From assembly GCA_040220875.1 (NCBI GenBank), contig JAVJVX010000005.1, positions 124,001-188,000 of the forward strand: 64,000 nt of DNA, read 5' to 3'. This stretch comes from Alphaproteobacteria bacterium (GTDB taxonomy: Bacteria; Pseudomonadota; Alphaproteobacteria; JAVJVX01). The notes under the pieces were generated by a model that worked only from the letters and a program-made list of their open reading frames with translations, made no database searches and had not been told where the DNA came from. Positions within the stretch are counted from its first letter, which is position 1. Each line of letters opens with the position of its first letter. This document shows positions 51,873-62,559 of this stretch, one piece after another. The translations under genes were made by a program, and so were the position numbers.

Positions 51873-53441
51873 TCAGGCCGTCAGGGCCCGGGGGGCGGAT
51901 TTTTCCCGCTTCACCAGAAGCTTGTTGAGCGCATGAACATACGCCCGGGCCGACGCCACAAGCGTATCCACATCCGCCCCTTGGCCGACCACCGATTTTC
52001 CGTTTTCCTCGAGCCGGACGGTCACTTCCGCCTGCGCATCGGTGCCCTCGGTGACCGCATGCACCTGGTAGAGCCGCAGGCGTGCCTCGTGCGGGAACAG
52101 CTCGCGAATGGCCTTGAAGGTCGCATCCACCGGCCCGTCGCCCGTCGCGGTGGTCATGCGGCGCTCGCCGTCAATATCGAGCTCGAGATCGGCCGTCTGC
52201 GGCCCCTTGGACCCGCAGGCGATCTGGAGCGAAACGACACGGATCCGCTCGTTCGCGCGCACGACCTCGTCATCCACAAGCGCCACGATATCCTCGTCGA
52301 ACACTTCCTTTTTCTTGTCAGCCAGCGTCTTGAAGCGGCGGAAAGCATCCTGGATGGCATTGTCGCCCAGCTTGTAGCCCAGATCCTCGAGCTTCTTTTT
52401 GAAGGCGTGGCGCCCGGAATGCTTGCCCAGCACGATATTGGATTTCAGCAGCCCCACAGATTCGGGCGTCATGATCTCGTAGGTGCCGGCGTGTTTCAGC
52501 ATACCGTCCTGATGGATCCCGCTTTCATGGGCGAAGGCATTGGCCCCGACGATGGCCTTGTTCGGCTGCACGACGAAACCCGTCACCGTCGAAACGAGGT
52601 GCGAGGCGCGGGTGATCAACTCGCTTCGAATCGAGGTCTCGTACGGCATCGCGTCTTGCCGTGTCTTGAGAGCCATGACGATCTCTTCCATGGCCGCGTT
52701 GCCGGCCCGCTCGCCCAGGCCGTTGATGGTGCATTCCACCTGACGCGCGCCCGCGCCGACGGCGGCGAGGGAATTGGCCACCGCCAGGCCCAGATCGTTA
52801 TGGCAGTGAACCGAGAATACCGCCTGGTCCGAATTGGGGACCCGATCGATCAGCATGGCGATGAGCGCCGCGTATTCCCCGGGCACGGCATAGCCCACCG
52901 TATCGGGAATATTGATCGTGCTGGCGCCGGCCGAAATCGCGGTCTCGACCGCGCGGCAGAGAAAATCGTGATCGGACCGGGAGCCGTCCTCGGCCGACCA
53001 CTCCACGTCATCGGTGAAGCGCCGGGCGTGGCTGACGCTGTCGTGAATGCGCTCCAGCACCTCTTCGGGCTGCATCTGCAGCTTGTACTGCATGTGGAGC
53101 GGGCTGGTGGCGATGAAGGTATGGATGCGCTTGCGCCGCGCCGGCTCGAGCGCTTCGGCCGCCCGCTCGATATCCTCGCGTCCGGCCCGGGCCAGGCTGC
53201 AGACGACGGATTTGTCGATCTGCCGGGCGACTTCGCGCACGGACTCGAAATCGCCCTTGGAGGCAATGGCGAAACCGGCCTCGATCACATCGACGCCCAT
53301 TTCCTCGAGCACGGTGGCGATCCGGATCTTTTCGTCGATGGTCATCGACGCGCCCGGCGATTGTTCGCCGTCGCGCAGGGTCGTGTCGAAAATCACGACG
53401 TGGTCGGGGTCTTTGGTGATCCTGTTAGTTGCTTCGGTCAT
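51873..53441 (-). CDS. leuA: 2-isopropylmalate synthase
   Basis: A 522-residue enzyme committing 2-oxoisovalerate and acetyl-CoA to leucine. Seen: the catalytic-barrel start VVIFDTTLRDGEQSPGASM (in parts) near 15-34, a SVHCHNDLGLAVANSLAAV motif near 210, NKAIVGANAFAHESGIHQDG (in parts) near 295-314, and the C-terminal regulatory domain from about 395 that binds leucine. ATG at 53441 with GAGGG upstream. Leader of about 530 bases carries a stem-loop and a direct repeat. It feeds on IlvBNC products made next door. Confidence 0.96.
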   Translation of the reverse strand: MTEATNRITKDPDHVVIFDTTLRDGEQSPGASMTIDEKIRIATVLEEMGVDVIEAGFAIASKGDFESVREVARQIDKSVVCSLARAGREDIERAAEALEPARRKRIHTFIATSPLHMQYKLQMQPEEVLERIHDSVSHARRFTDDVEWSAEDGSRSDHDFLCRAVETAISAGASTINIPDTVGYAVPGEYAALIAMLIDRVPNSDQAVFSVHCHNDLGLAVANSLAAVGAGARQVECTINGLGERAGNAAMEEIVMALKTRQDAMPYETSIRSELITRASHLVSTVTGFVVQPNKAIVGANAFAHESGIHQDGMLKHAGTYEIMTPESVGLLKSNIVLGKHSGRHAFKKKLEDLGYKLGDNAIQDAFRRFKTLADKKKEVFDEDIVALVDDEVVRANERIRVVSLQIACGSKGPQTADLELDIDGERRMTTATGDGPVDATFKAIRELFPHEARLRLYQVHAVTEGTDAQAEVTVRLEENGKSVVGQGADVDTLVASARAYVHALNKLLVKREKSAPRALTA

Positions 53442-53486
53442 TTCTCATGTCCCTCGCTTCACGGTGTCCGGGTTGTGCTACCTGAT

Positions 53487-53528
53487 CCCCTGAACGCATG
53501 GCGAAAGACTCGCCGGGCCGTTCAGGGG
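53487..53528 (-). promoter_or_regulatory. Long stem-loop in the leuA 5' leader
   Basis: Arms CCCCTGAACG (53487-53496) and CGTTCAGGGG (53519-53528) pair perfectly; inside, GGCGA (53500-53504) pairs with TCGCC (53510-53514). The structure ends about 45 bases before the leuA ATG. It lacks a T-run, so it is more likely an RNA control element or protein site than a simple terminator. Confidence 0.5.
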
Positions 53529-53726
53529 CGGGTAAGTCGCAGCGCACCCGGCGCCGAAAGCAAAGGAAGGGACGAAATGGAAACCGAAGGGGACAGGCCT
53601 CGACACACGGTCGAACCGGACGTGCGGCGCCCTGCGTCGACCGGTATCCCGGCCGCGCCCTGCCACGCGAAAATTCCGTTTCCTGCCACCATGGTCATGC
53701 GTACCCGGTTTCTCTCGCCCAAGGGG

Positions 53727-53782
53727 TTACGGGCCCACCCGAGGGCCCCTTGCATTACGGGCCCACCCGAGGGCCCCTTACA
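53727..53782. repeat. 28-bp direct repeat (2 copies) upstream of leuA
   Basis: Two adjacent 28-base copies (53727-53754 and 53755-53782) that differ at one position (TTGCA/TTACA near the end). Each copy contains GGGCCC twice around ACCCGA, so each is itself an inverted repeat able to form a hairpin. Confidence 0.8.
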
Positions 53783-53971
53783 TATGTGCCGGCGGCACCG
53801 CCAAAACAAGCGCCCCGGCCCACCAGCCTCGCCGATCATGGTAAATATTTCCTCAACCGGCACCCACGGCCGCCACACCTGGGCGAGCCTGGTTAACGGG
53901 TTTAGGTGTAACGCCAAAACCCATTGTTCCGCAACGATTTTTTGGGACGAGCCCCGAGGAGCCGGCCGGCG

Positions 53972-55632
<1,661 letters not shown>

Positions 55633-55697
55633 CTTGTTTTTTCCGGCTCGCACGCCGGCCTTTGATTGTTCTGATGGTTCTTACACGGCGCCCCGGC

Positions 55698-57509
55698 CTA
55701 GACCAGGACCATCCCGTCACCGCTCTCATCGCCCCCGTCCTTGTCTCCGGGGCCGAGCAGCATCCTGTTATGGGCCGCGCCCGAGGGGATCATCGGAAAA
55801 CAGTTTTCTTCCTTGTCGACCATGACATCGGCGATGACGGGACCGTCCGTCTCGATCATCTCGCGAATGAGATCATCCACCTCGTCCGGCCGGCTCGCGC
55901 GCAACCCCTTGGCACCAAACGACTCGGCCAGTTTGACGAAATCCGGCAGGGAGGCCGAATAACTTTCGGCATACCGCCCGCCATGCATCAGTTCCTGCCA
56001 CTGGCGAACCATGCCAAGGTACTCATTGTTCAGGATAAACGCCTTGACTGGCAGGTTGTACTGACAAACGGTCGAGAGTTCCTGCATGTTCATCAGGAAC
56101 GACGCCTCGCCCGCGACATCGATGACAAGCGCCTCGGGATGCGCCACCTGGACGCCCAGGGCAGCGGGAAAGCCATAGCCCATCGTGCCCAGCCCGCCGG
56201 ACGTCATCCAGCGCTTGGGCTTCTCGAAATGGAGAAACTGGGCGGCCCACATCTGGTGCTGGCCGACCTCCGTCGTGATGTAGAAATCGCGGTCGCGGAT
56301 CGCCGCCTGAAGGCGCTCCAGCGCGAACTGCGGCTTGATCAGCTTGTCGTCTGGCGTGTAGCGCAGGCAATTTCGCGCACGCCATCCATCGATCTGCGCC
56401 CACCATGCCTTGATCGCCCGGGCGTCCGGCTTCGGGCTTTCCTCTGTCCACAGGCGCAGCATCTCGGCCACGATCTGGCCCGCGTCGCCAACAATGGGCA
56501 GGTCCACCCGGACGTTCTTGTTGATCGAGGACGGGTCGATATCAATGTGGATCTTGGTGGAATCGGGCGAGAATTCACTCAGCTTGCCGGTCACCCGGTC
56601 ATCGAACCGCGCCCCGACCGCGATCATGACATCGCAGTCGTGCATGGCAAGATTGGCTTCATAAGTACCATGCATGCCCAGCATGCCGAGAAATTGCGGA
56701 TCCGAAGCCGGAAAACTGCCCAGCCCCATCAGCGTATTCGTGCATGGATAACCCGTCGCGCGGACGAGTGCTGTCAGGTCGCGGCAAGCCTCGTCGCCCG
56801 AATTGATGACACCGCCGCCGACGTAAAAGATCGGGCGCTTGGCGCGCGCGAGCAAATCGACAGCCTGGCGGATCGCCGCGGGATCGCCCTTGACGCGCGG
56901 CCGGTAGCTCTTGTGCTCGACCTTGCCCGAAAAATCGTCGCGATGCTCTGCAAGCTGAACATCCTTCGGCAAATCCACAACGACCGGGCCGGGCCGCCCG
57001 TTCCTCGCGACATAAAACGCCTCATGCAGTGTGCGCGAGAGCCGCGTCACATCCTTGACGAGATAGTTGTGCTTGGTGCACGGGCGAGTGATCCCGGTGG
57101 TGTCGGCTTCCTGAAACGCGTCGTTGCCGATGAGATGGGTCGGCACCTGTCCGGTCAGGCAAACGAGGGGGATCGAGTCCATGAGCGCATCGGTCAGCCC
57201 CGTGACGGCGTTGGTCGCGCCCGGGCCCGAGGTGACAAGAACGACGCCGACCTTGCCGGTCGAACGCGCATAGCCTTCGGCCGCGTGGACGGCGGCCTGC
57301 TCGTGACGCACCAGGATATGGCGCACGTCGTTCTGCTTGAAGATGGCGTCATAGATCGGCAGGACCGCGCCGCCCGGATAGCCGAAGACGACCTCGACAC
57401 CCTCCTCGCGCAGGACCTTGAGGATGATCTCGGATCCCGACAGGCTGGGCGCGGCCCCTGCCTGCCCGGCATCCGGTCTTGCCTTCGGCGAAGAAGTGTC
57501 GCTCGCCAT
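55698..57509 (-). CDS. ilvB: Acetolactate synthase large (catalytic) subunit
   Basis: A 603-residue ThDP/FAD enzyme joining two pyruvates or pyruvate and 2-oxobutyrate. Seen: the catalytic Glu region VEVVFGYPGGAVLPIYDAI (in parts) near 36-54, EQAAVHAAEGYARSTGK (in parts) near 67-83, and the ThDP/Mg segment VIDVAGEASFLMNMQELSTV (in parts) near 465; the Asp expected after the first Gly of that motif is Glu here. C-terminal ILNNEYLGMVRQWQE also matches. ATG at 57509 is preferred to the GTG two codons earlier. First gene of the ilvB-ilvN-ilvC run. Confidence 0.96.
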   Translation of the reverse strand: MASDTSSPKARPDAGQAGAAPSLSGSEIILKVLREEGVEVVFGYPGGAVLPIYDAIFKQNDVRHILVRHEQAAVHAAEGYARSTGKVGVVLVTSGPGATNAVTGLTDALMDSIPLVCLTGQVPTHLIGNDAFQEADTTGITRPCTKHNYLVKDVTRLSRTLHEAFYVARNGRPGPVVVDLPKDVQLAEHRDDFSGKVEHKSYRPRVKGDPAAIRQAVDLLARAKRPIFYVGGGVINSGDEACRDLTALVRATGYPCTNTLMGLGSFPASDPQFLGMLGMHGTYEANLAMHDCDVMIAVGARFDDRVTGKLSEFSPDSTKIHIDIDPSSINKNVRVDLPIVGDAGQIVAEMLRLWTEESPKPDARAIKAWWAQIDGWRARNCLRYTPDDKLIKPQFALERLQAAIRDRDFYITTEVGQHQMWAAQFLHFEKPKRWMTSGGLGTMGYGFPAALGVQVAHPEALVIDVAGEASFLMNMQELSTVCQYNLPVKAFILNNEYLGMVRQWQELMHGGRYAESYSASLPDFVKLAESFGAKGLRASRPDEVDDLIREMIETDGPVIADVMVDKEENCFPMIPSGAAHNRMLLGPGDKDGGDESGDGMVLV

Positions 57510-57554
57510 TGCCACAACTCCAAAACCCCGAGTCTCCCACTAGGACATGCCGGA

Positions 57555-57584
57555 CCGGGATGACGGGGGCCGGGATGACGGGGG
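57555..57584. repeat. 15-bp direct repeat upstream of ilvB
   Basis: Two adjacent copies of CCGGGATGACGGGGG (57555-57569 and 57570-57584), about 45 bases upstream of the ilvB start. It could be a binding site or simple slippage. Confidence 0.6.
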
Positions 57585-57666
57585 TTGGGGCGCGAGGTCT
57601 CCGCGCCCGGTTACGAGCGCCAGATTACTGCGCTGCACAAAAAGCTGTTAAGCCCAAGGATTCGGC

Positions 57667-57690
57667 CAAAAAGCCCCTTTGGGAAGGGGG
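57667..57690 (-). terminator. Rho-independent terminator of miaA
   Basis: On the minus strand CCCCTT pairs with AAGGGG over a 4-base loop and runs into CTTTTTGG, 12 bases after the miaA stop. Confidence 0.8.
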
Positions 57691-57701
57691 AACCTACTGG
57701 C

Positions 57702-58712
57702 TCACCTGTCAGGGGTCAACAGGTTTTGACGAATAAAAGTAAAGATTTTCTCGTCTAAACTTTCCGAATATTTCTCTCCCACCCGAAGAACCGCACGAAA
57801 CGGGGCTTCTTCGAGCTGATGGCGGAACCAGGTCGCCTGGCGCTTGGCATATTGCCGGGTCGCCACGATGGCTTGGAAGACCGCTTCCCGGCGCGACAGC
57901 TCTCCTTGGAGGAAAGCCGCCAGGGCGGGCACACCGAGTGCCTTCATCGCCGGCAGCTCGGGATCGAGCCCGCGGGCCAGCAGTGCCCGCACCTCCTCGA
58001 CTGCGCCTGCCCGCATCATTTCGCCGAAGCGCGCTTCGATGGCCCGGTGCAACTCGGCCCGGGGCGGATCGAGCACAACAACGGCGAAGTGATGAGGCGG
58101 TGCGGGCAGCGTCTTCGCCTGCCAGGCACTGAGCGGCGTGCCGGTCGCCATCACGACCTCATAGGCGCGAAGCAGGCGTTGCGTGTCACCCGGCGCGAGG
58201 CGTGCCGCTGTTTCAGGGTCGCGCGTCTGAAGTTCGCGGTGGAACGCCTCGGCACCGATCTCATCCAGCCGCCGACGACTGGCGGCGCGCTCAGCCGGGG
58301 AGATCTCGGGGATCTCGGCCAGCCCCTCCATAAGAGCCTTCAGGTAAAGGCCGCTGCCTCCCGTCACCACCGGCAGCCGGCCACGCGCATGAATGTCACC
58401 GAGAACGGCCAGCGCCGCCTTTTGCCAGCCGGCTACCGAGCCGCGCCGGGCTGGATCGAGAGAGCCGAAAAGGTGATGCGGAACGCCCGTTTGCGAACAA
58501 GGTTCGGGCCGGGCCGTGAGAATGCGAAGCCCGTCATAAATCTGCATGCTGTCCGCATTCACCACTTCACCCTGGAAGCGCCTGGCGATTTCAAGCGCGA
58601 GCCGCGTCTTGCCCGACGCCGTCGGCCCCGCCACCACGACGACGGGTGGTCGGACCGGGCTGGACCCGCCGCCCCAATTTTTCTGCTCGCCCTGTCGTCC
58701 TTTTCTTGCCAT
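57702..58712 (-). CDS. miaA: tRNA dimethylallyltransferase
   Basis: A 336-residue enzyme putting a dimethylallyl group on A37 of tRNAs reading UNN codons. Seen: P-loop VVVVAGPTASGKTRLALEIARR (in parts) near 23-44, VNADSMQIYDGLRILTA (in parts) near 51, VTGGSGLYLKALMEGL near 112-127, and FQAIVATRQYAKRQATWFR near the C terminus. ATG at 58712 is chosen because serB starts divergently at 58791 and the homologous part begins nearby; a longer frame would overlap serB. Confidence 0.93.
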   Translation of the reverse strand: MARKGRQGEQKNWGGGSSPVRPPVVVVAGPTASGKTRLALEIARRFQGEVVNADSMQIYDGLRILTARPEPCSQTGVPHHLFGSLDPARRGSVAGWQKAALAVLGDIHARGRLPVVTGGSGLYLKALMEGLAEIPEISPAERAASRRRLDEIGAEAFHRELQTRDPETAARLAPGDTQRLLRAYEVVMATGTPLSAWQAKTLPAPPHHFAVVVLDPPRAELHRAIEARFGEMMRAGAVEEVRALLARGLDPELPAMKALGVPALAAFLQGELSRREAVFQAIVATRQYAKRQATWFRHQLEEAPFRAVLRVGEKYSESLDEKIFTFIRQNLLTPDR

Positions 58713-58790
58713 CGGAAATGAGTGCCCCCATGATCCGGCCATGTCCAGCCCCCCCGTTTCTGCCTTCGATACTCGCCAGACCCGCCGTCC

Positions 58791-59699
58791 ATGTCCGCCC
58801 CCCTCGTTCTGACCGCGGTCGCCGGCAAAGGTGGCGCCGGGCCCATTCGCGAACTTCCTCGCCATATCGGCGACAGTCTCGCGGGGCTGGGAGCCGAACC
58901 GGGCAACCTTGACTGGCTTGAGGAGGGTCGCGCCTTCGATCTCACCTTTGAGGGACTGGATCTGGAGGCAGCCCGGCGATCGCTCGGCAATCTGGGCCGG
59001 ATGCAAACGGTCGATTTCGCTATCCAGGCGCTGAACGGCCGACACAAGCGGGTGTTCATCGCCGACCTCGAATCCACCATCATCGAGAACGAATTGCTGG
59101 ATGATCTTGCCGGCAGTGTCGGGCTGCGCGAAGAGGTCTCCGAGATCACGGCGCGGGCCATGCGCGGCGATGTGGATTTCGCGGCCGCGCTTCGTGAACG
59201 CGTCGGCCTTCTCAGAGGGTTGCCGGCCAACGTGCTCGAAGAGGCGGCGCGCGGTATTCGCTACACGCCAGGGGCAGAAACCCTGCTTCGCACTCTCAGG
59301 GCCCGGGGCGTGCGCACGGCGCTGGTCTCCGGCGGGTTCAGCGTCTTCACATCACGTGTGCGCGACGCGCTTGGGTTCGATACCGATCACGCCAACACGA
59401 TCGAGGTACAGGACGGGTGCCTGACGGGCCGCGTGCGGGAACCGGTGCTGGACGCGGCTGGGAAGGCCCGCGTGTTGGAAAGCCTCGCGGCCGAGGTCGG
59501 CGGGCCGGAGAACGTGCTGGCGGTCGGCGACGGGGCGAACGACCTTCGCATGATCGCGGCTGCCGGTCTCGGTGTCGCCTATCGCGGCAAGCCTGCCCTG
59601 AGAGCGGCGGCGGCGGCGGCGATAGATCACGGCGACCTGACGACACTTCTGTTTTTTCAGGGCTACCGGCGCGAGGAGTTCCGCGCCGGAGACCTATGA
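58791..59699 (+). CDS. serB: Phosphoserine phosphatase SerB (DXE variant)
   Basis: A 302-residue HAD phosphatase for the last serine-synthesis step. Seen: the nucleophile motif reads VFIADLESTIIENELLD near 84-100; the canonical D-x-D-x-T has Glu at the second acidic position, the general acid/base. Motif II is TALVSGGFSVFTSR near 182, and motif III/IV GDGANDLRMIAAAGLGVAY near 247-265 with Lys upstream. An N-terminal ACT-like part (1-70) is present. Divergent from miaA; possibly a natural variant of the family. Confidence 0.9.
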   Translation: MSAPLVLTAVAGKGGAGPIRELPRHIGDSLAGLGAEPGNLDWLEEGRAFDLTFEGLDLEAARRSLGNLGRMQTVDFAIQALNGRHKRVFIADLESTIIENELLDDLAGSVGLREEVSEITARAMRGDVDFAAALRERVGLLRGLPANVLEEAARGIRYTPGAETLLRTLRARGVRTALVSGGFSVFTSRVRDALGFDTDHANTIEVQDGCLTGRVREPVLDAAGKARVLESLAAEVGGPENVLAVGDGANDLRMIAAAGLGVAYRGKPALRAAAAAAIDHGDLTTLLFFQGYRREEFRAGDL

Positions 59700-59731
59700 A
59701 AACGACACCCCCGTCTGCCGCTGCCACAAAA

Positions 59732-59747
59732 GACCATCCGGGTGGTC
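59732..59747 (-). terminator. Terminator between serB and degP
   Basis: GACCA (59732-59736) pairs with TGGTC (59743-59747) over a 6-base loop. It sits at the degP stop, is followed by TTTTGT on the minus strand and by AATTTT on the plus strand, so it can serve both convergent genes. Confidence 0.6.
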
Positions 59748-61256
59748 CTAATTTTCGCCGTCCACCCGGAGCGCCACGAAGCGGAGATCGCGGCGCCGCT
59801 CGATCAGGAACAGCACCGATTTTCGCTTGTTGTCCTTGGCCGCCTGGATCCGGGCCTGAACATCGGCCGGGCTGGCGACTTCCTCCTGGCCTACCTCGAC
59901 GATCACATCGCCGGGCCGCAGTCCTTTTTCCGCCGCCGGGCTGTTGACCGCCACATCGGCGATCAGCACGCCCTTGGTTTCGGCGCTGAGCTGGAACCGG
60001 GCCCGGGCCTCGGGCGAGATCGTGGTGAGCGCCAGGCCCAACACTTCGGTTTCGGAGGTGGCACCTGACGGGGCCGGCTGTTCGGCGGCAGCAAGGTCCG
60101 ATTCCTCGAACTTTTCAAGCTCGCCCAGCTTGACCTTGAGATCCACCTTCTTGCCGTCTCGCCATACCGTGACATCGGCCGGGGTGCCCACATCGGTCTC
60201 CGCGACCATCCGGGGCAGGCGCCGCATTTCCTCGACCGTTTCATCTTCGAATTCGATGATGACGTCGCCCGCCTGGACGCCGGCCTTTTCTGCCGGCCCG
60301 CCCGGGGTGACGGCGGCGACGAGGGCACCGATCGGCCTATCGAGACCAAGGCTTTCGGCAATTTCCTCGGTCACGCCCTGGATGCGCACGCCGAGCCAGC
60401 CGCGCCGGGTACGCCCGTGCTCGCGAAGCTGGTCCACCACCGGCTTGGCCAGGGTGCTCGGCACCGCAAAGCCGATGCCGATATTGCCGCCCGAGGGTGA
60501 GAAAATGGCCGTGTTCACGCCGATAACCTCGCCCTTCAGATTGAACATCGGACCGCCCGAGTTGCCCCGATTGATCGACGCGTCCGTCTGAATGAAGTCG
60601 TCATAAGGGCCGGCATTGATGTCGCGGGCGCGTGCCGAGACGATGCCGGCGGTCACCGTGCCACCAAGGCCGAAGGGGTTCCCGATAGCGAGCACCCAGT
60701 CGCCGACGCGGGTGCCGTCGGAATCACCCCATTTCAAGGTCGGCAGGGGCTTGTCCGTCTCCACCTTCAGGAGCGCGATATCCGTCTTGGGATCGCGCCC
60801 CACCAGCGTTGCCTCCAGGCTCGTATCGTCGTGCAGAATGACCCGGATTTCCTCGGCATCGGCGATCACGTGATTGTTGGTTACAACATAGCCCGAGGAA
60901 TCGATGATGAATCCGGAACCCAGGGAAGTCGCACGCTGCTCCGGCATGTTCTCGGGGCGCTGACGCTCGAAGAAATCGCGGAAGAATTCCTCATAGGGTG
61001 AGCCCGGCGGGAAGGGAATTTCGCCCTGGGGGGCGCGCCGTTCCACAACCTGTGTGGTCGAAATATTGACCACCGCCGGCAAGAGTTCTTCCGCCAGATC
61101 GGCGAAGCTGTCGGGGGCGCCCCGGGCATTCACGGGACCTGTCAGGGCCAGCGCAAAACCTGTCAGGAGCGCCAGAAGAAGCAGCCGGTGCGCCGGACGC
61201 ACGACCGCGGCCAGAGTGAGAATTCCTGTCTTGCTGGGTGTCGCTATTGCCACCAT
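59748..61256 (-). CDS. degP: Do/DegP-family periplasmic serine protease (DegQ/MucD type)
   Basis: A 502-residue envelope protease/chaperone. Seen: an N-terminal signal/anchor helix (RLLLLALLTGFALALTG near 22-38), the catalytic triad in VVTNNHVIADA (His), KTDIALLKVET (Asp) and DASINRGNSGGPMFN (Ser), and two PDZ domains near 275-365 (RGWLGVRIQGVT) and 405-490. Overall it follows the alphaproteobacterial Do family. ATG at 61256 has AGGAGAC before it. It lies behind DUF2065, hflC and hflK in the same direction. Confidence 0.94.
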   Translation of the reverse strand: MVAIATPSKTGILTLAAVVRPAHRLLLLALLTGFALALTGPVNARGAPDSFADLAEELLPAVVNISTTQVVERRAPQGEIPFPPGSPYEEFFRDFFERQRPENMPEQRATSLGSGFIIDSSGYVVTNNHVIADAEEIRVILHDDTSLEATLVGRDPKTDIALLKVETDKPLPTLKWGDSDGTRVGDWVLAIGNPFGLGGTVTAGIVSARARDINAGPYDDFIQTDASINRGNSGGPMFNLKGEVIGVNTAIFSPSGGNIGIGFAVPSTLAKPVVDQLREHGRTRRGWLGVRIQGVTEEIAESLGLDRPIGALVAAVTPGGPAEKAGVQAGDVIIEFEDETVEEMRRLPRMVAETDVGTPADVTVWRDGKKVDLKVKLGELEKFEESDLAAAEQPAPSGATSETEVLGLALTTISPEARARFQLSAETKGVLIADVAVNSPAAEKGLRPGDVIVEVGQEEVASPADVQARIQAAKDNKRKSVLFLIERRRDLRFVALRVDGEN

Positions 61257-61468
61257 CGTCTCCTGCTTCGATACATGCCTTTTCGTACCGTCCGGTGCCG
61301 TACCGTCCGGCATTGTCGCGTCTTCCCCAACTTTACGGCCGTGCCGGGCACGGGTGTGCCCTGTGGAGGCCCCGTTCGGGGTAGGCGCCAATAAGGGCGC
61401 TCCAATATGGCCCGATTATGGCACGCGGCCCCGCCTTCACGCCATCGTGACCCGCGCGCCCGGCCGCT

Positions 61469-61654
61469 TCAGCCGCGGATAAGCCAGACGATCACGACCC
61501 CCATGACGGCCGCGGCCAGTCCCGCCTGCCGCACGACCCGTGGCTCGAGCGCGAGGAGGCTTGCCATGGCCCGGCGCATCAGCTCGGGGAAGAGGGCGTA
61601 GGCCAGCCCCTCGACAACGAGGACCAGCGCCAAGGCTGTTGCCAGATCGTACAC
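61469..61654 (-). CDS. DUF2065-family small membrane protein
   Basis: A 61-residue protein MYDLATALALVLVVEGLAYALFPELM... with two hydrophobic helices (about 5-21 and 43-58) around a LMRRAMASLL turn. This matches DUF2065 (YjeT-like), found behind hflC in many proteobacteria. Function unknown; it is thought to associate with the HflKC neighbourhood. Twenty-six bases after hflC. Confidence 0.88.
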   Translation of the reverse strand: MYDLATALALVLVVEGLAYALFPELMRRAMASLLALEPRVVRQAGLAAAVMGVVIVWLIRG

Positions 61655-61680
61655 CTGAACCCGCGCCGAATCCGCCCGCG

Positions 61681-62559
61681 TTACTTCTTCACTTTCTGCT
61701 TGCCCGCGGCGTCGCCGAAATAGCGGAAAAAGTCGCTATCCGGTGACAGGACCAGGGTGGTGTCCTCGTCGATGGATTTACGATAGGCCTCCATAGACCG
61801 GTAGAACGAGAAGAAATCCTTATCCTGCCCGAAAGCGTCGGCGTAAATCCGCACGGCCTCGGCATCGCCTTCACCGCGCAGAAGCTGGGAGGTCCGGCGC
61901 GCATCGGCGATCAGGATCGTCTGCTCGCGTTCCGCCCGGGCGCGAATGCGCTGGGCGAGCTCTTCACCCTGGGCCCGCAATTCGCGCGCCTCGCGTTCAC
62001 GTTCGGCATTCATCCGCGCGTAAATGGCCTGGCTGTTTTGTGGCGGCAGGTCGGCCCGCTTGATGCGGAAGTCGACCACCCGGATACCGAACCGCTCACC
62101 TTCACTCCGTAGCTGGTCGCGGATCGTCTCGATGATCTGTTCACGTTCGGCCGACAGCATGTCGGACAGGGTAAATCCGCCCAGCACCCGGCGCAGCGCG
62201 CCGGTGAGGAGCGAGTTGAGCCGGGCGCGAATGCCCGCTTCCGTGGCCACCGTCTGGAAGAAGCGCAGCGGATCGACAATCTGGTAAATGAGGAAACTGT
62301 CGATGACGAGACGCTTCTGGTCGAGCGCGATGATCTCTTCGGAGGCGGCGTCAAAGGTCAGCAGCCGGCTATCAAAGTACCGGACGTCCTGGATGAAGGG
62401 CATCTTCATCTTCAGTCCCGGCTCCTGGATGACGCGCCGGGGCTCGCCAAGCTGGGTCACGATCGCCTGTTCGGTCTGGCGCACGGTGAAGAGTGTGCTG
62501 GTTGCCACGATCACCAGCACCAGAACCGTCACGGCGATCAAAATCAGTCGACGGCTCAT
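61681..62559 (-). CDS. hflC: HflC, SPFH-domain membrane protease modulator
   Basis: A 292-residue inner-membrane protein acting with HflK around the FtsH protease. Seen: an N-terminal TM helix (ILIAVTVLVLVIVATSTLF in parts), TVRQTEQAIVTQLGEPRRV, the SPFH domain with FDSRLLTFDAASEEIIALDQ, and the heptad-rich IYARMNAEREREARELRAQGEELAQ segment near 185. ATG at 62559 overlaps hflK by four bases (ATGA). Confidence 0.95.
   Translation of the reverse strand: MSRRLILIAVTVLVLVIVATSTLFTVRQTEQAIVTQLGEPRRVIQEPGLKMKMPFIQDVRYFDSRLLTFDAASEEIIALDQKRLVIDSFLIYQIVDPLRFFQTVATEAGIRARLNSLLTGALRRVLGGFTLSDMLSAEREQIIETIRDQLRSEGERFGIRVVDFRIKRADLPPQNSQAIYARMNAEREREARELRAQGEELAQRIRARAEREQTILIADARRTSQLLRGEGDAEAVRIYADAFGQDKDFFSFYRSMEAYRKSIDEDTTLVLSPDSDFFRYFGDAAGKQKVKK

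Larger units (their letters stand above)
53442..53971. other. 530-base gap upstream of leuA
   Basis: No convincing gene. It contains a long imperfect stem-loop near the leuA start and a 28-bp direct repeat in the middle, both listed separately. An open frame of 131 codons (53522-53917, minus) has biased composition and no ribosome site, so it is not called. It is the likely leader/promoter region of leuA. Confidence 0.6.

Noticed and set aside
53522-53917. 131-codon minus-strand open frame in the leuA/ilvC gap
   Set aside because: Covers the 28-bp repeat, has no ribosome site and no conserved motif; treated as leader DNA.
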